Source: Actinomycetes bacterium (lineage in GTDB: Bacteria; Actinomycetota; Actinomycetes; Actinomycetales; Cellulomonadaceae). From it: a DNA stretch of 10,510 nucleotides. Under the pieces are notes generated by a model. It saw only the letters and a list, made by a program, of their open reading frames with translations, ran no database searches and was not told where the DNA came from. The stretch lies in contig JAFAEH010000054.1 of the NCBI GenBank assembly GCA_023424135.1, positions 1-10,510 of the forward strand, read 5' to 3'. A program made the position numbers and the translations under genes. Shown here piece after piece: positions 1 through 8,526 of this stretch; position 1 is the first letter of the stretch; every line of letters begins with the position of its first letter.

Positions 1-80
1 CCCCCCCGCGGCGTGCGAGCGCGAGCGGAGCCCGCCCCCACGCCTCGGGAGGAGCGGGCACCAGCCGTCGGGAGGGATGG

Positions 81-119
81 GCGCGGCGGCCGGGCGCGGC
101 GGCCGGGTGCGGCGGCCGG
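81..119. repeat. 3 x 13-bp tandem repeat
   Basis: Three head-to-tail copies of GCGCGGCGGCCGG lie at 81-93, 94-106 and 107-119. The third copy differs only by T for C at its second base. The array is in the gene-free stretch before the aminotransferase gene. The copies are short and G+C-only, so slippage is the likely origin and no function can be assigned. Confidence 0.8.
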
Positions 120-153
120 GCACGCGCATGTGTGCGCGGGCGGGTGGGATCAA

Positions 154-286
154 TGCCGGCGGACGGGACCGGTGCCGGCGGACGGGACGGGTGACGGCGG
201 ACGGAACCGGTGACGGCGGACGGGACCGGTGACGGCGGACGGGATCGGTGACGGCGGGTGGGACCGGTGACGGCGGACGGGACCGG
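154..286. repeat. 7 x 19-bp tandem repeat upstream of the aminotransferase
   Basis: Seven contiguous copies of a 19-bp unit, consensus TGACGGCGGACGGGACCGG, start at 154, 173, 192, 211, 230, 249 and 268. Copies 4 and 7 are identical to the consensus and the others differ by one or two bases. In five copies the junction with the next base makes the palindrome ACCGGT. Copies are directly abutting with no spacers, so this is not a CRISPR. The last copy ends 15 bases before the putative -10 box of the downstream gene, so the array covers the upstream promoter region. The period is not a multiple of three and every frame is interrupted, which argues against coding. Confidence 0.9.
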
Positions 287-301
287 TGTCGAGGCGTGGC
301 A

Positions 302-307
302 TAGCGT
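302..307 (+). promoter_or_regulatory. Putative -10 box of a leaderless promoter
   Basis: TAGCGT fits the actinobacterial -10 pattern TAnnnT and ends six bases before the ATG at 314, the distance expected when transcription starts at the start codon itself. Only a GAGG touching the ATG is available as a ribosome binding site, which also favours a leaderless mRNA. No good -35 hexamer is visible, and that position falls at the end of the 19-bp repeat array. Confidence 0.45.
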
Positions 308-313
308 TCGAGG

Positions 314-1468
314 ATGGGTTCTCCGTTCGACGTCACGGCCGACGAGATGCGTCGGCGCACCTCGCTGAAGTGGCGCACCTACCCTGACGACGTGCTGCCG
401 GCGTTCGTCGCGGAGATGGACGTGCGCCCGCTCGACGCGGTGGTCGACGCGGTCACCGGCGCGATGGCGTCGGGCGACACCGGGTACGAGCCCGGCCCGA
501 CGGGCCCGCTCGGCACTGCCTACGCCGAGGCGTTCGCGGAGTTCGCCGCGCGGCGGCACGGGTGGGACGTGCCGGTCGAGCGCACACGCATGGTCCCGGA
601 CGTGATGATCGGCGCCGTCGAGGTGCTGGACGTGCTCACCGAGCCGGGCGACGGGGTGGTCGTCAACACCCCGGTGTACCCGCCGTTCCGCTCGTTCGTC
701 GAGCACGCGCGCCGCCGCGTCGTGACCGCACCGCTGACGCCCACCGGCCGGCTCGACCTCGACGCGCTCGACCGGGCGTTCACCGACGCCCGGGCGTACC
801 TGCTGTGCCACCCGCACAACCCGACGGGCACGCTGCACACGGAGGCGGAGCTGCGCGCCGTCGGGGAGCTCGCGGCCCGCCACGGCGTGCGCGTCGTCGC
901 GGACGAGATCCACGCACCGCTCGTCGTCGGGGACGCGCCGTTCGTGCCGACGACGAGCGTGATCCCGGACGCGATCGCGCTGCACTCGGCGTCGAAGGCG
1001 TTCAACCTCGCCGGGCTCAAGGCGGCCGTCGCCGTGCCGGGCCCGGGCGCGCGCGACCTGCGCGACATCCCGGAGATCGTCGGGCACGGGGTCAGCCACG
1101 TCGCGTCGATCGCCCACCGGGCCGCGTACCGGCACGGCGACGCGTGGCTCGACGACGTCCTCGCGACGATCCGCACGCACGGCGACCTCGTCGCGGCGAC
1201 GCTCGCCGAGCGGCTGCCCCAGGCCCGCTGGACCCGGCCCGAGGCGACGTACTTCGCATGGCTCGACGTGTCCGGCACCCCGGCGGTCCGGGCGACGGGC
1301 GTCGAGCCGGCACGGCTGCTGCTCAAGCGGGGCCGTCTCGCGGTGAACCCGGGCCCGTCGTTCGGCCCGCAGGGCGCCGGCTTCGTCCGCCTCAACCTCG
1401 CGACGTCCCGCACCCTCCTGCTCGACGTCCTCGAGCGGCTGGTGGGCACATTGGGCGCGCCAGGCTGA
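314..1468 (+). CDS. MalY/PatB-type PLP-dependent aminotransferase / cystathionine beta-lyase
   Basis: This 384-residue protein is a fold-type I PLP enzyme of the aminotransferase class I/II family, MalY/PatB branch. Such enzymes cleave the C-S bond of cystathionine or cysteine conjugates, giving homocysteine or a thiol with pyruvate and ammonia in the cytoplasm. The branch signature is seen in SLKW (17-20) and VAEMDV (32-37) near the N-terminus. HNPTG (168-172), ADEIH (196-200) and SASKAFNLAGLK (225-236) follow, with K228 as the PLP-binding lysine. R359 in FVRLNLA is the expected carboxylate-binding arginine. Length is normal for the family. The ATG at 314 is preferred because GSPFDVTADEMRRRTS matches the usual beginning of this branch and a -10 box sits at leaderless distance. 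It is the only plus-strand gene and is convergent with hsp20. Substrate is not decided by sequence: lyase or another aminotransferase activity both remain possible. Confidence 0.9.
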   Translation: MGSPFDVTADEMRRRTSLKWRTYPDDVLPAFVAEMDVRPLDAVVDAVTGAMASGDTGYEPGPTGPLGTAYAEAFAEFAARRHGWDVPVERTRMVPDVMIGAVEVLDVLTEPGDGVVVNTPVYPPFRSFVEHARRRVVTAPLTPTGRLDLDALDRAFTDARAYLLCHPHNPTGTLHTEAELRAVGELAARHGVRVVADEIHAPLVVGDAPFVPTTSVIPDAIALHSASKAFNLAGLKAAVAVPGPGARDLRDIPEIVGHGVSHVASIAHRAAYRHGDAWLDDVLATIRTHGDLVAATLAERLPQARWTRPEATYFAWLDVSGTPAVRATGVEPARLLLKRGRLAVNPGPSFGPQGAGFVRLNLATSRTLLLDVLERLVGTLGAPG

Positions 1469-1490
1469 CGCGCCCGCCGCACACCCGCGC

Positions 1491-1505
1491 ATCACGTACC
1501 GTGAT
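1491..1505. repeat. 15-bp operator-like palindrome
   Basis: ATCACG-TAC-CGTGAT is a perfect inverted repeat with 6-bp arms and a 3-bp centre. It lies 23 bases after the stop of the aminotransferase gene, between convergent genes. It could be the first part of a termination region or a protein-binding site. Its lower G+C content makes it stand out from its surroundings. Confidence 0.5.
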
Positions 1506-1554
1506 CGGGCCGACGGCCGGCCCGCCGCCCCGCGCGGGCGGCAGACCGGCCGTC
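1506..1554. terminator. Composite bidirectional terminator between convergent genes
   Basis: Several inverted repeats overlap here. CGGGCCG (1506-1512) pairs with CGGCCCG (1518-1524), and GCCGCCC (1524-1530) with GGGCGGC (1536-1542). A larger stem, GACGGCCGG (1512-1520) with CCGGCCGTC (1546-1554), can enclose the second hairpin and compete with the first. The 95-bp gap lies between the converging aminotransferase and hsp20 genes, where a terminator serving both strands is expected. No T-tract follows on either strand, as is common in G+C-rich actinobacteria. Confidence 0.6.
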
Positions 1555-1563
1555 ACGAGCGGA

Positions 1564-2004
1564 TCAGCCCGCCGTCCCGGCAGCCGCCTCGATGGACGTC
1601 GGGGTCGCACCGTGCTGCACCTCGATGCGGCGCGGACGGGCCTCCTCCGCAACCGGCACGGTGAGCGTCAGGACACCGTCGGCGTACGTCGCGGTGATCC
1701 GGTCGAGCGCGAGCCCACGTCCGACCGTGAGCTGGCGGGCGTAGGTGCCGACGGGGCGCTCCTTGGCCAGCCACTGCACGTCGTGCTCGGTGCGGGCCGT
1801 GCGCTGGGCGCGGATGGTCAGCGTCCGGTCCTCGACGTTGACGTCGATCGTGCCGGGGTCGGCTCCGGGCAGGTCGACGTGCAGCACGTAGTGGTCGCCG
1901 TCGCGGTACAGGTCCATCGGCATGGTGGCCGACGAGCGCTCGGACGCCAGGACCTGTCCGAGCAACCGGTCCACCTCCTGGAACGGGTCGAAACGAGTAG
2001 CCAC
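1564..2004 (-). CDS. Small heat-shock protein, Hsp20/alpha-crystallin family
   Basis: This 146-residue protein is a cytoplasmic ATP-independent holdase chaperone that binds unfolding proteins and hands them to the DnaK/ClpB machinery. The N-terminal arm (1-28) holds the FDPFQEVDRLL motif usual for bacterial class A Hsp20. The alpha-crystallin domain runs from about MDLYRDGDHYVL (30-41) to the ADGVLTLTVPV motif (108-118). A short C-terminal tail carries IEV (127-129), the I-x-I/V oligomer contact. Length is typical. The start is a GTG at 2004, nine bases after a strong AGGAGG (2019-2014). The ATG at 2014 is in another frame and would give a protein without homology. The CIRCE element 98 bases upstream predicts HrcA repression and heat induction. 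Confidence 0.93.
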   Translation of the reverse strand: MATRFDPFQEVDRLLGQVLASERSSATMPMDLYRDGDHYVLHVDLPGADPGTIDVNVEDRTLTIRAQRTARTEHDVQWLAKERPVGTYARQLTVGRGLALDRITATYADGVLTLTVPVAEEARPRRIEVQHGATPTSIEAAAGTAG

Positions 2005-2101
2005 GCCCCATCACCTCCTCGACGTGGGGCCACGGACCGCCCGCAGCCCCGGTGCTAGCCCGGTGGCGGACACCCGCCCCGGGTGGCTACAGGTCAAAGA
2101 A

Positions 2102-2128
2102 TTAGCACTCTCCTGTGGAGAGTGCCAG
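2102..2128 (-). promoter_or_regulatory. CIRCE element (HrcA operator) upstream of hsp20
   Basis: On the plus strand TTAGCACTC (2102-2110), a 9-base spacer and GAGTGCCAG (2120-2128) match the CIRCE consensus TTAGCACTC-N9-GAGTGCTAA at all positions of the left arm and seven of nine in the right arm. Only the last few bases of the right arm depart from consensus. Spacer length is exact. The element lies between the Nudix gene and hsp20, 98 bases before the hsp20 start, so HrcA repression of hsp20 is the natural reading. On the minus strand CTGGCA and TAATTC with 18 bases between them could be a promoter overlapping the element, but this is weak. Confidence 0.88.
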
Positions 2129-2139
2129 CGCAGGACGGG

Positions 2140-2164
2140 GCGTGTTCGCTCTCGGCGAACACGC
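2140..2164 (-). terminator. Hairpin directly after the Nudix gene
   Basis: GCGTGTTCGC (2140-2149) and GCGAACACGC (2155-2164) form a perfect 10-bp stem with a 5-base loop. The stem begins at the base after the Nudix stop codon and ends 12 bases before the CIRCE element. It would insulate hsp20 from read-through. No U-tract follows. Confidence 0.7.
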
Positions 2165-2620
2165 TCACGCGGAGCGACCCACCGACCCCGGCAGCTCCCG
2201 CCGGGACGACGCGACGAACGCGATGAGCCGCTCGACGATGCGCACGTCGGCGTCGAGCCACGGCACGTCGAGCCACTGCCCCTCGGGCAGCCAGCGCAGC
2301 TCGTCGTGCTCGACGATCGGCTCGGGCTCGCCCTCGACGACCTCGGCGAACCACAGGCGCATGACGTACTGGTCGGACAGGCGCCAGGCGCCGTCGTCGG
2401 GGCCGATGAGCTCGACGCCGAGCCCGACGCGCACGCCGAGCTCCTCACGCAGCTCGCGGTGCAGCGCCTCCTCGGGCGTCTCGCCCTCGTCGACCTTGCC
2501 ACCGGGGAACTCCCACCGGCCGGCGAGGCTGGCGGGCGTGGCGCGGCGCGCGGCGAGCAGCAGCCGTGGGTCGTCGAGATCGTCCACCACGGCTGCGGCG
2601 ACGACGAGCACAGGAGTCAT
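2165..2620 (-). CDS. MutT-like Nudix hydrolase
   Basis: This 151-residue protein is a single-domain Nudix pyrophosphohydrolase, probably cleaving a nucleoside triphosphate to the monophosphate and pyrophosphate with Mg2+. The Nudix box G-x5-E-x7-REUxEExGU is complete at residues 41-63: G41, E47, R55, E56, E59, E60, G62. It is preceded by GRWEFPGG (34-41), the form seen in MutT and related 8-oxo-dGTP or CTP-cleaving enzymes. ELRWLP (107-112) near the C-terminus is also typical of MutT-like proteins. The frame stays open upstream to 2845, but I chose ATG 2620 because the fold starts at once with PVLVVAAAVV and the upstream residues look random. No clear ribosome binding site precedes it. Substrate cannot be decided: house-cleaning of oxidised nucleotides is the default guess. 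Confidence 0.88.
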   Translation of the reverse strand: MTPVLVVAAAVVDDLDDPRLLLAARRATPASLAGRWEFPGGKVDEGETPEEALHRELREELGVRVGLGVELIGPDDGAWRLSDQYVMRLWFAEVVEGEPEPIVEHDELRWLPEGQWLDVPWLDADVRIVERLIAFVASSRRELPGSVGRSA

Positions 2621-2743
2621 GCGGCGAGTGTGCCAGTCGTGTGTCACGGCCGGGTCACGGGACTGTGCCGCGGCCGTGCACGCCGGACTCGCGCGACCGG
2701 GAGAGGTCGCACGGATCGACGGGCCGGACGCGTGGTCCCGGGT

Positions 2744-2770
2744 GCGGAGGGATCCCTCCCGCCCCTCCGC
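2744..2770 (-). terminator. Hairpin downstream of the luxR-type gene
   Basis: GCGGAGGG (2744-2751) and CCCTCCGC (2763-2770) form an 8-bp stem with an 11-base loop. GGAGGGATCCCTCC (2746-2759) is an alternative 14-bp perfect palindrome inside it. The hairpin lies 20 bases after the stop of the regulator gene on the minus strand and before the Nudix gene. There is no U-tract, so termination is likely but not certain. Confidence 0.55.
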
Positions 2771-2789
2771 GGGGGGCGGAACGGTGACC

Positions 2790-3026
2790 TCAGCGGATGC
2801 CGTGAGCCTCCGCCCACGCGACGGCCTCGGAGCGCGTCGAGACACCGATCTTGCGGTAGACGCTGCGCACCTGGGACTTCACGGTGTTGCGGGTGACGAA
2901 CAGACGCGTCGCGATCTCCTCGAGCGTGACGTCCTCGGTCAGCTCCGCGAGCACCACGCGCTCGCGACGGGTGAGCGAGTGGGCGCCCATGGTGTGCGGG
3001 TTCACGCTCGTGTCCAGCATGGTCAT
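2790..3026 (-). CDS. Stand-alone LuxR-type helix-turn-helix regulator
   Basis: This 78-residue protein consists almost only of a GerE/LuxR-type DNA-binding domain. SLTRRERVVL (17-26) opens the four-helix domain. TLEEIATRLFVTRNTVKS (34-51) is the helix-turn-helix with its recognition helix, and VRSVYRKIGVSTRSEAV (53-69) completes it. No receiver, autoinducer or ATPase domain precedes it. The start at 3026 follows GGAGGA (3036-3031) at four bases. An ATG two codons later is possible, and an upstream ATG at 3143 would add 39 residues with no recognisable fold. The sequence resembles the C-terminal domains of larger MalT-like LuxR regulators, so it could be a domain that became independent. Its targets are unknown. 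The gene stands alone between two hairpins. Confidence 0.85.
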   Translation of the reverse strand: MTMLDTSVNPHTMGAHSLTRRERVVLAELTEDVTLEEIATRLFVTRNTVKSQVRSVYRKIGVSTRSEAVAWAEAHGIR

Positions 3027-3270
3027 GATGTCCTCCGGTGGGCGGCGGGCCCGGACTCTCCGGGCTCGCGTGGGCTGCGTACCGGATGAGAGCGGGCAAC
3101 CACGCCGGTATGACGCGACTTCTGCCAACTTCTCTGAAATCACCGTGAGATCCCCCCCGCGGTGCCGATCGCTGCACCTGACATGACGACGTCCGACCTG
3201 TGGTGATACATCCTTCGGAAGGAGAAGCCGTCATCAGCACTGTGCGCCATGTCACCCGTTCGGGGCAAGC

Positions 3271-3298
3271 ACCCGGACGTATGGACAAGCGTCCGGGT
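3271..3298. repeat. 9-bp inverted repeat with 10-base spacer
   Basis: ACCCGGACG at 3271-3279 and CGTCCGGGT at 3290-3298 are perfect reverse complements. The pair is six bases from the gcvH terminator structure. It could be a second termination hairpin for the gcv operon or an operator for the regulator gene. Confidence 0.5.
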
Positions 3299-3303
3299 CC
3301 TCC

Positions 3304-3358
3304 GCCGAACGGCGCAGCACCTGGGTGCTGGCACCTACGCCGTTCGGCTCAAGAGCCG
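3304..3358 (-). terminator. Nested hairpin terminator after gcvH
   Basis: GCCGAACGGCG (3304-3314) pairs with CGCCGTTCGGC (3338-3348) as an 11-bp perfect stem. The enclosed sequence makes its own hairpin, CAGCAC (3315-3320) with GTGCTG (3325-3330), and an alternative GGTGC/GCACC pairing. CGGCTC-AA-GAGCCG (3345-3358) overlaps the outer stem and sits directly after the gcvH stop, so the two folds compete. Position makes it the terminator of the gcvPTH transcript. No U-tract is present. Confidence 0.65.
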
Positions 3359-3359
3359 C

Positions 3360-3731
3360 TCAGGGGTTGAGCGCGGCGTACTCCTCGGCCGTGAGCAGGG
3401 CCCCGGTGGAGGTGACCTCGACGCGCAGCAGCCAGCCCTCGCCGTACGGGTCGGCGTTGACGACGGACGGGTCGTCGACCGCACCCTGGTTGACCTCGAC
3501 GACCGTGCCGGACACGGGGGAGAACAGCTCGGAGACGGACTTGGTCGACTCGATCTCGCCGATCACGGCACCCGCCTCGATCTGCGCGCCGACCGCGGGC
3601 AGCTCGAGGAACACGATGTCGCCGAGCGCGTCGGCGGCCACGGCGGTGATGCCCACGGTGACGGGCGACCCGGCGTCGATCCACTCGTGCTCGGCGGTGT
3701 ACTGCAGCGTCGTCGGGATCTCGACGGCCAT
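3360..3731 (-). CDS. gcvH: Glycine cleavage system H protein
   Basis: This 123-residue protein is the lipoyl carrier of the glycine cleavage system. Its lipoyl arm takes the aminomethyl group from the P-protein, presents it to the T-protein and is reoxidised by lipoamide dehydrogenase. YTAEHEWI (11-18) is the usual H-protein opening, GDIVFLELP (37-45) follows, and K64 in the motif ESTKSVSEL (61-69) is the lipoylation site. GWLLRVEV lies near the end, where the family has GWL. Length is normal. The start at 3731 follows GAGGAG at seven bases. It is the last gene of the operon, 54 bases after gcvT, and is followed by a nested terminator hairpin. Confidence 0.97.
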   Translation of the reverse strand: MAVEIPTTLQYTAEHEWIDAGSPVTVGITAVAADALGDIVFLELPAVGAQIEAGAVIGEIESTKSVSELFSPVSGTVVEVNQGAVDDPSVVNADPYGEGWLLRVEVTSTGALLTAEEYAALNP

Positions 3732-3785
3732 GGGGGGCTCCTCAGGTGGGCGGGACGAAGGGTGCTGCGGGTGCCGGCGCGGCCG

Positions 3786-5023
3786 TCACCGAGGACGACG
3801 GTAGAAGGGCAGGGGCACGACGCGCACGGGTTCGCGCCGACCGCGCACGTCGACCGCGAGCTCGGTGCCCTCGGCCGACACCTCGGGTGTCACGTACGCC
3901 ATGGCCACGGGGTACCCGAGCGTGGGTGACGGCGCGCCGGACGTGACGGTCCCGACGACGGCCGCGTCGGACGCGGTCGACGCGACGACGTCGTACCCGT
4001 GCCGGGCCGCGCGCCGGCCGAGGCCCTGCAGGCCGACGAGGACGCGCGCGGGCGCGGACGTCGCGCGGGCCGCGAGCGCGTCGCGCCCGACGAACGGGGT
4101 GGGCGTGCCGTCGTCGTCGACCTTGTCGAGCTTCACGACGCGCCCGAGACCCGCGTCGTGCGGGGTCGTGGTGCGGTCGAGCTCGTTGCCGTACAGCGGC
4201 ATCCCGGCCTCGAGCCGCAGCGAGTCGCGGGCGGACAGGCCCGCGGGGACGATGCCGTGCGGGGCCCCGGCGGCGAGCAGCGCACGCCACAGCGCGGGCG
4301 TCGCGTCGGCGTCGAGGAAGAACTCGAACCCGTCCTCACCGGTGTACCCGGTGCGCGCGACGAGGACGGGCGCACCGTCGAACGTCATCGGCAGGCACGC
4401 GTAGTACCGCGACGTGGCCGGGGTCAGGCCGTCGGGGGTGCCCGCCGACGGCGCGAGGCCGTCCAGCGCCTCGACGACGGCGAGCGCCTGCGGGCCCTGC
4501 ACGGCGACCAGGCCGGTCGCGGCGGAGCGGTCGGCGATCTCGACGGCGAGCCCGGCACCGATGCCGTCGGCGCGCTCGCGCAGCGCCGCGAGGACGACGT
4601 CGTGGTTGGACGCGTTCGCGACGACGAGGTAGGTCTGCTCGCCGGTCCGGTAGACGACCAGGTCGTCGACCACACCGCCGTCCTCGGCGACGATCATCGT
4701 GTACCGCGCGCCCAGCACACGCAGCGCCGACAGGTGCCCGACGAGCGCCCGGTCGAGGAACGCGCCCGCGCCGGCACCGGTGACCTCGATCTCTCCCATG
4801 TGCGACAGGTCGAACAGGCCGACGCCCGTGCGCACCGCCGTGTGCTCCGCCAGGTCGGACGTGTACCGCAGCGGCATCTGCCACCCGGCGAAGGAGGTCA
4901 GCGCGGCGCCCAGGGCGACGTGCTCGTCGTGCAGCGGCGAGCGCCGGTCGGTCATGTCGTCTCCCGAGGGGGCGGAGGTCGTCGGGGCTGGGTGCGCCGG
5001 GGTGGCGGCCGTGGTCGTCCCGC

Positions 5024-5027
<4 letters not shown>
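3786..5027 (-). CDS. gcvT: Glycine cleavage system T protein (aminomethyltransferase)
   Basis: The protein transfers the one-carbon unit from aminomethyl-lipoyl-GcvH to tetrahydrofolate, giving 5,10-methylene-THF and ammonia. From a start at 5027 it has 413 residues. Family motifs in order are FAGWQMPLRY (46-55), FDLSHMGE (72-79), VVDDLVVY (119-126, with the Asp region implicated in catalysis), GYTGEDGFE (228-236), ARDSLRLEAGMPLYGNELD (266-284) and TSGAPSPTLG (362-371). ATG 5027 overlaps the gcvP stop as ATGA, which points to translational coupling, and the extra codons have high third-position G+C. ATG 4955 is a serious alternative: it has GGGAG (4965-4961) at five bases and gives 389 residues, closer to the usual length of about 365. 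The first 24 residues are Thr/Ala/Pro-rich with no homology. Confidence 0.96.
4961..4965 (-). promoter_or_regulatory. Ribosome binding site for the alternative gcvT start
   Basis: GGGAG on the minus strand lies five bases before ATG 4955. It is the only clear ribosome binding site near the gcvT start. If it is the one used, the true T protein is 24 residues shorter than the one overlapping gcvP. Confidence 0.5.
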
Positions 5028-8011
<2,984 letters not shown>

Positions 8012-8016
8012 GGCTG

Positions 8017-8020
8017 CTCC
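8017..8020 (-). promoter_or_regulatory. gcvP ribosome binding site
   Basis: GGAG on the minus strand, five bases before GTG 8011, decides the gcvP start. It lies 10 bases downstream of a GC-rich leader hairpin, so access of ribosomes to it could be what the riboswitch controls. Confidence 0.6.
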
Positions 8021-8030
8021 ACGGGGTCGT

Positions 8031-8053
8031 CCGGCGTGCGTCGGCACGGCCGG
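8031..8053 (-). promoter_or_regulatory. Leader hairpin between glycine riboswitch and gcvP
   Basis: On the minus strand CCGG-C-CGTGC, a CGAC loop and GCACG-CCGG form a nine-pair stem with one bulged C. It lies between aptamer II and the gcvP ribosome binding site, the place of the expression platform. No U-tract follows, which argues against a classical intrinsic terminator and fits control of translation or Rho-dependent termination. This is inference from position and pairing only. Confidence 0.5.
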
Positions 8054-8069
8054 GACGGGCAGGGGCTCC

Positions 8070-8318
8070 CCGCTCTGTCATCCACCCGGGAAGGGGTGAC
8101 CTGAGAGTTTTGCCGGTCCGCCGTGAGCGTCGTCCCTGCGGGACCGCTCCGGGGCGCGCCGACTTGCACCGTCGGTGGGCACCGGACCTGGCCGGCGCCG
8201 CTTTCCAGAGTTGCCTGGCCGCGGCGGTACGGGTGCCTGAGAGATTCCCGGGGAGGGTTGCTCCTTCGGCGCCCCGCGGCACCACCCTCGCGGGTGATGG
8301 GCGGGAGCTCTCCCGTCG
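8070..8318 (-). promoter_or_regulatory. Tandem glycine riboswitch (gcvT RNA motif)
   Basis: Two glycine aptamers follow each other on the minus strand. Aptamer I (about 8318-8216) shows GGGAGAGCT (8314-8306), GCCGAAGGAGCAA (8270-8258) and CTCTCAGGCA (8243-8234). Aptamer II (about 8212-8070) shows CTCTGGAAAGC (8210-8200), GGTGCAAGTC (8170-8161), CAAAACTCTCAGGTCA (8112-8097) and ACAGAG (8078-8073), the last pairing with CTCTG as closing stem. These are the conserved elements of the gcvT RNA motif, which binds glycine and normally switches glycine-cleavage genes on. The gcvP gene starts about 60 bases after aptamer II. Outer boundaries of aptamer I are approximate. Confidence 0.95.
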
Positions 8319-8448
8319 CGGTTCGAGCAGCGTGTTCAGTTGTCGACCGGACGTCCGTGGGGGCCCGCGCGATCCGACGGCCAGCGTACGTCACGCGTGT
8401 GTCGTGCGGGTTGCGTGCGGCGGGCGAACCGGTGACCGCGACGTGCTG

Positions 8449-8486
8449 ACCCGCGGACGCGCCGAAGGGGTGGCGCGTCCGCGGGT
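8449..8486. terminator. 15-bp perfect GC-rich hairpin upstream of the gcv leader
   Basis: ACCCGCGGACGCGCC (8449-8463) and GGCGCGTCCGCGGGT (8472-8486) are perfect reverse complements around an 8-base loop. It is the strongest inverted repeat in the window. It lies 217 bases past the end of the ACT-domain gene and about 130 bases upstream of the riboswitch. It probably ends transcription from the dehydrogenase/ACT unit, since no other gene is near. It lacks a U-tract on both strands. Confidence 0.65.
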
Positions 8487-8526
8487 GCTCCCACCACCCT
8501 GACACCACGCGCGGTCGTCGAACCGG

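Larger units (their letters stand above)
1..313. other. Gene-free stretch with tandem repeats
   Basis: I see no convincing gene here. A 66-codon frame at 13-213 runs through both repeat arrays, matches no family I know and lacks a credible start. The stretch holds the 13-bp and 19-bp arrays and the promoter of the aminotransferase. Nothing recognisable of an upstream gene is visible at the left edge. Confidence 0.6.
3027..3359. other. Gene-free stretch rich in inverted repeats
   Basis: This 333-base gap between gcvH and the regulator gene must hold the end of the gcv transcript and the promoter of the regulator. Besides the gcvH terminator it holds two further inverted repeats: TCCTT-CGG-AAGGA at 3211-3223, and ACCCGGACG (3271-3279) with CGTCCGGGT (3290-3298). 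A short frame at 3242-3370 (+) has poor third-position G+C and is not convincing. No promoter could be assigned with confidence. Confidence 0.55.

Noticed and set aside
13..213. 66-codon open frame on the plus strand
   Set aside because: It runs through both tandem repeat arrays, has no homology and no ribosome binding site. The 19-bp period moves the reading frame in each copy.
154..286. CRISPR-like array
   Set aside because: The seven copies abut directly with no spacers and the unit is only 19 bp, so it is a simple tandem repeat.
562..2058. 498-codon frame on the plus strand
   Set aside because: It overlaps the aminotransferase and hsp20 genes, is mostly Arg/Ala/Gly/Pro, and is a by-product of high G+C content.
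2621..2845. N-terminal extension of the Nudix protein
   Set aside because: The 75 extra residues look random, and the Nudix fold begins directly at the ATG at 2620.
3140..3334. 64-codon minus-strand frame upstream of the regulator
   Set aside because: It has no homology or ribosome binding site and crosses several inverted repeats.
3233..3370. Small plus-strand frame with AAGGAG eight bases before an ATC codon
   Set aside because: The spacing is right for a start, but ATC starts are very rare, third-position G+C is low for this genome, and the frame runs into gcvH and across the terminator stems.
8012..8047. Upstream GTG start of gcvP at 8047
   Set aside because: No ribosome binding site precedes it, it lies inside the leader hairpin, and GTG 8011 has GGAG at five bases.
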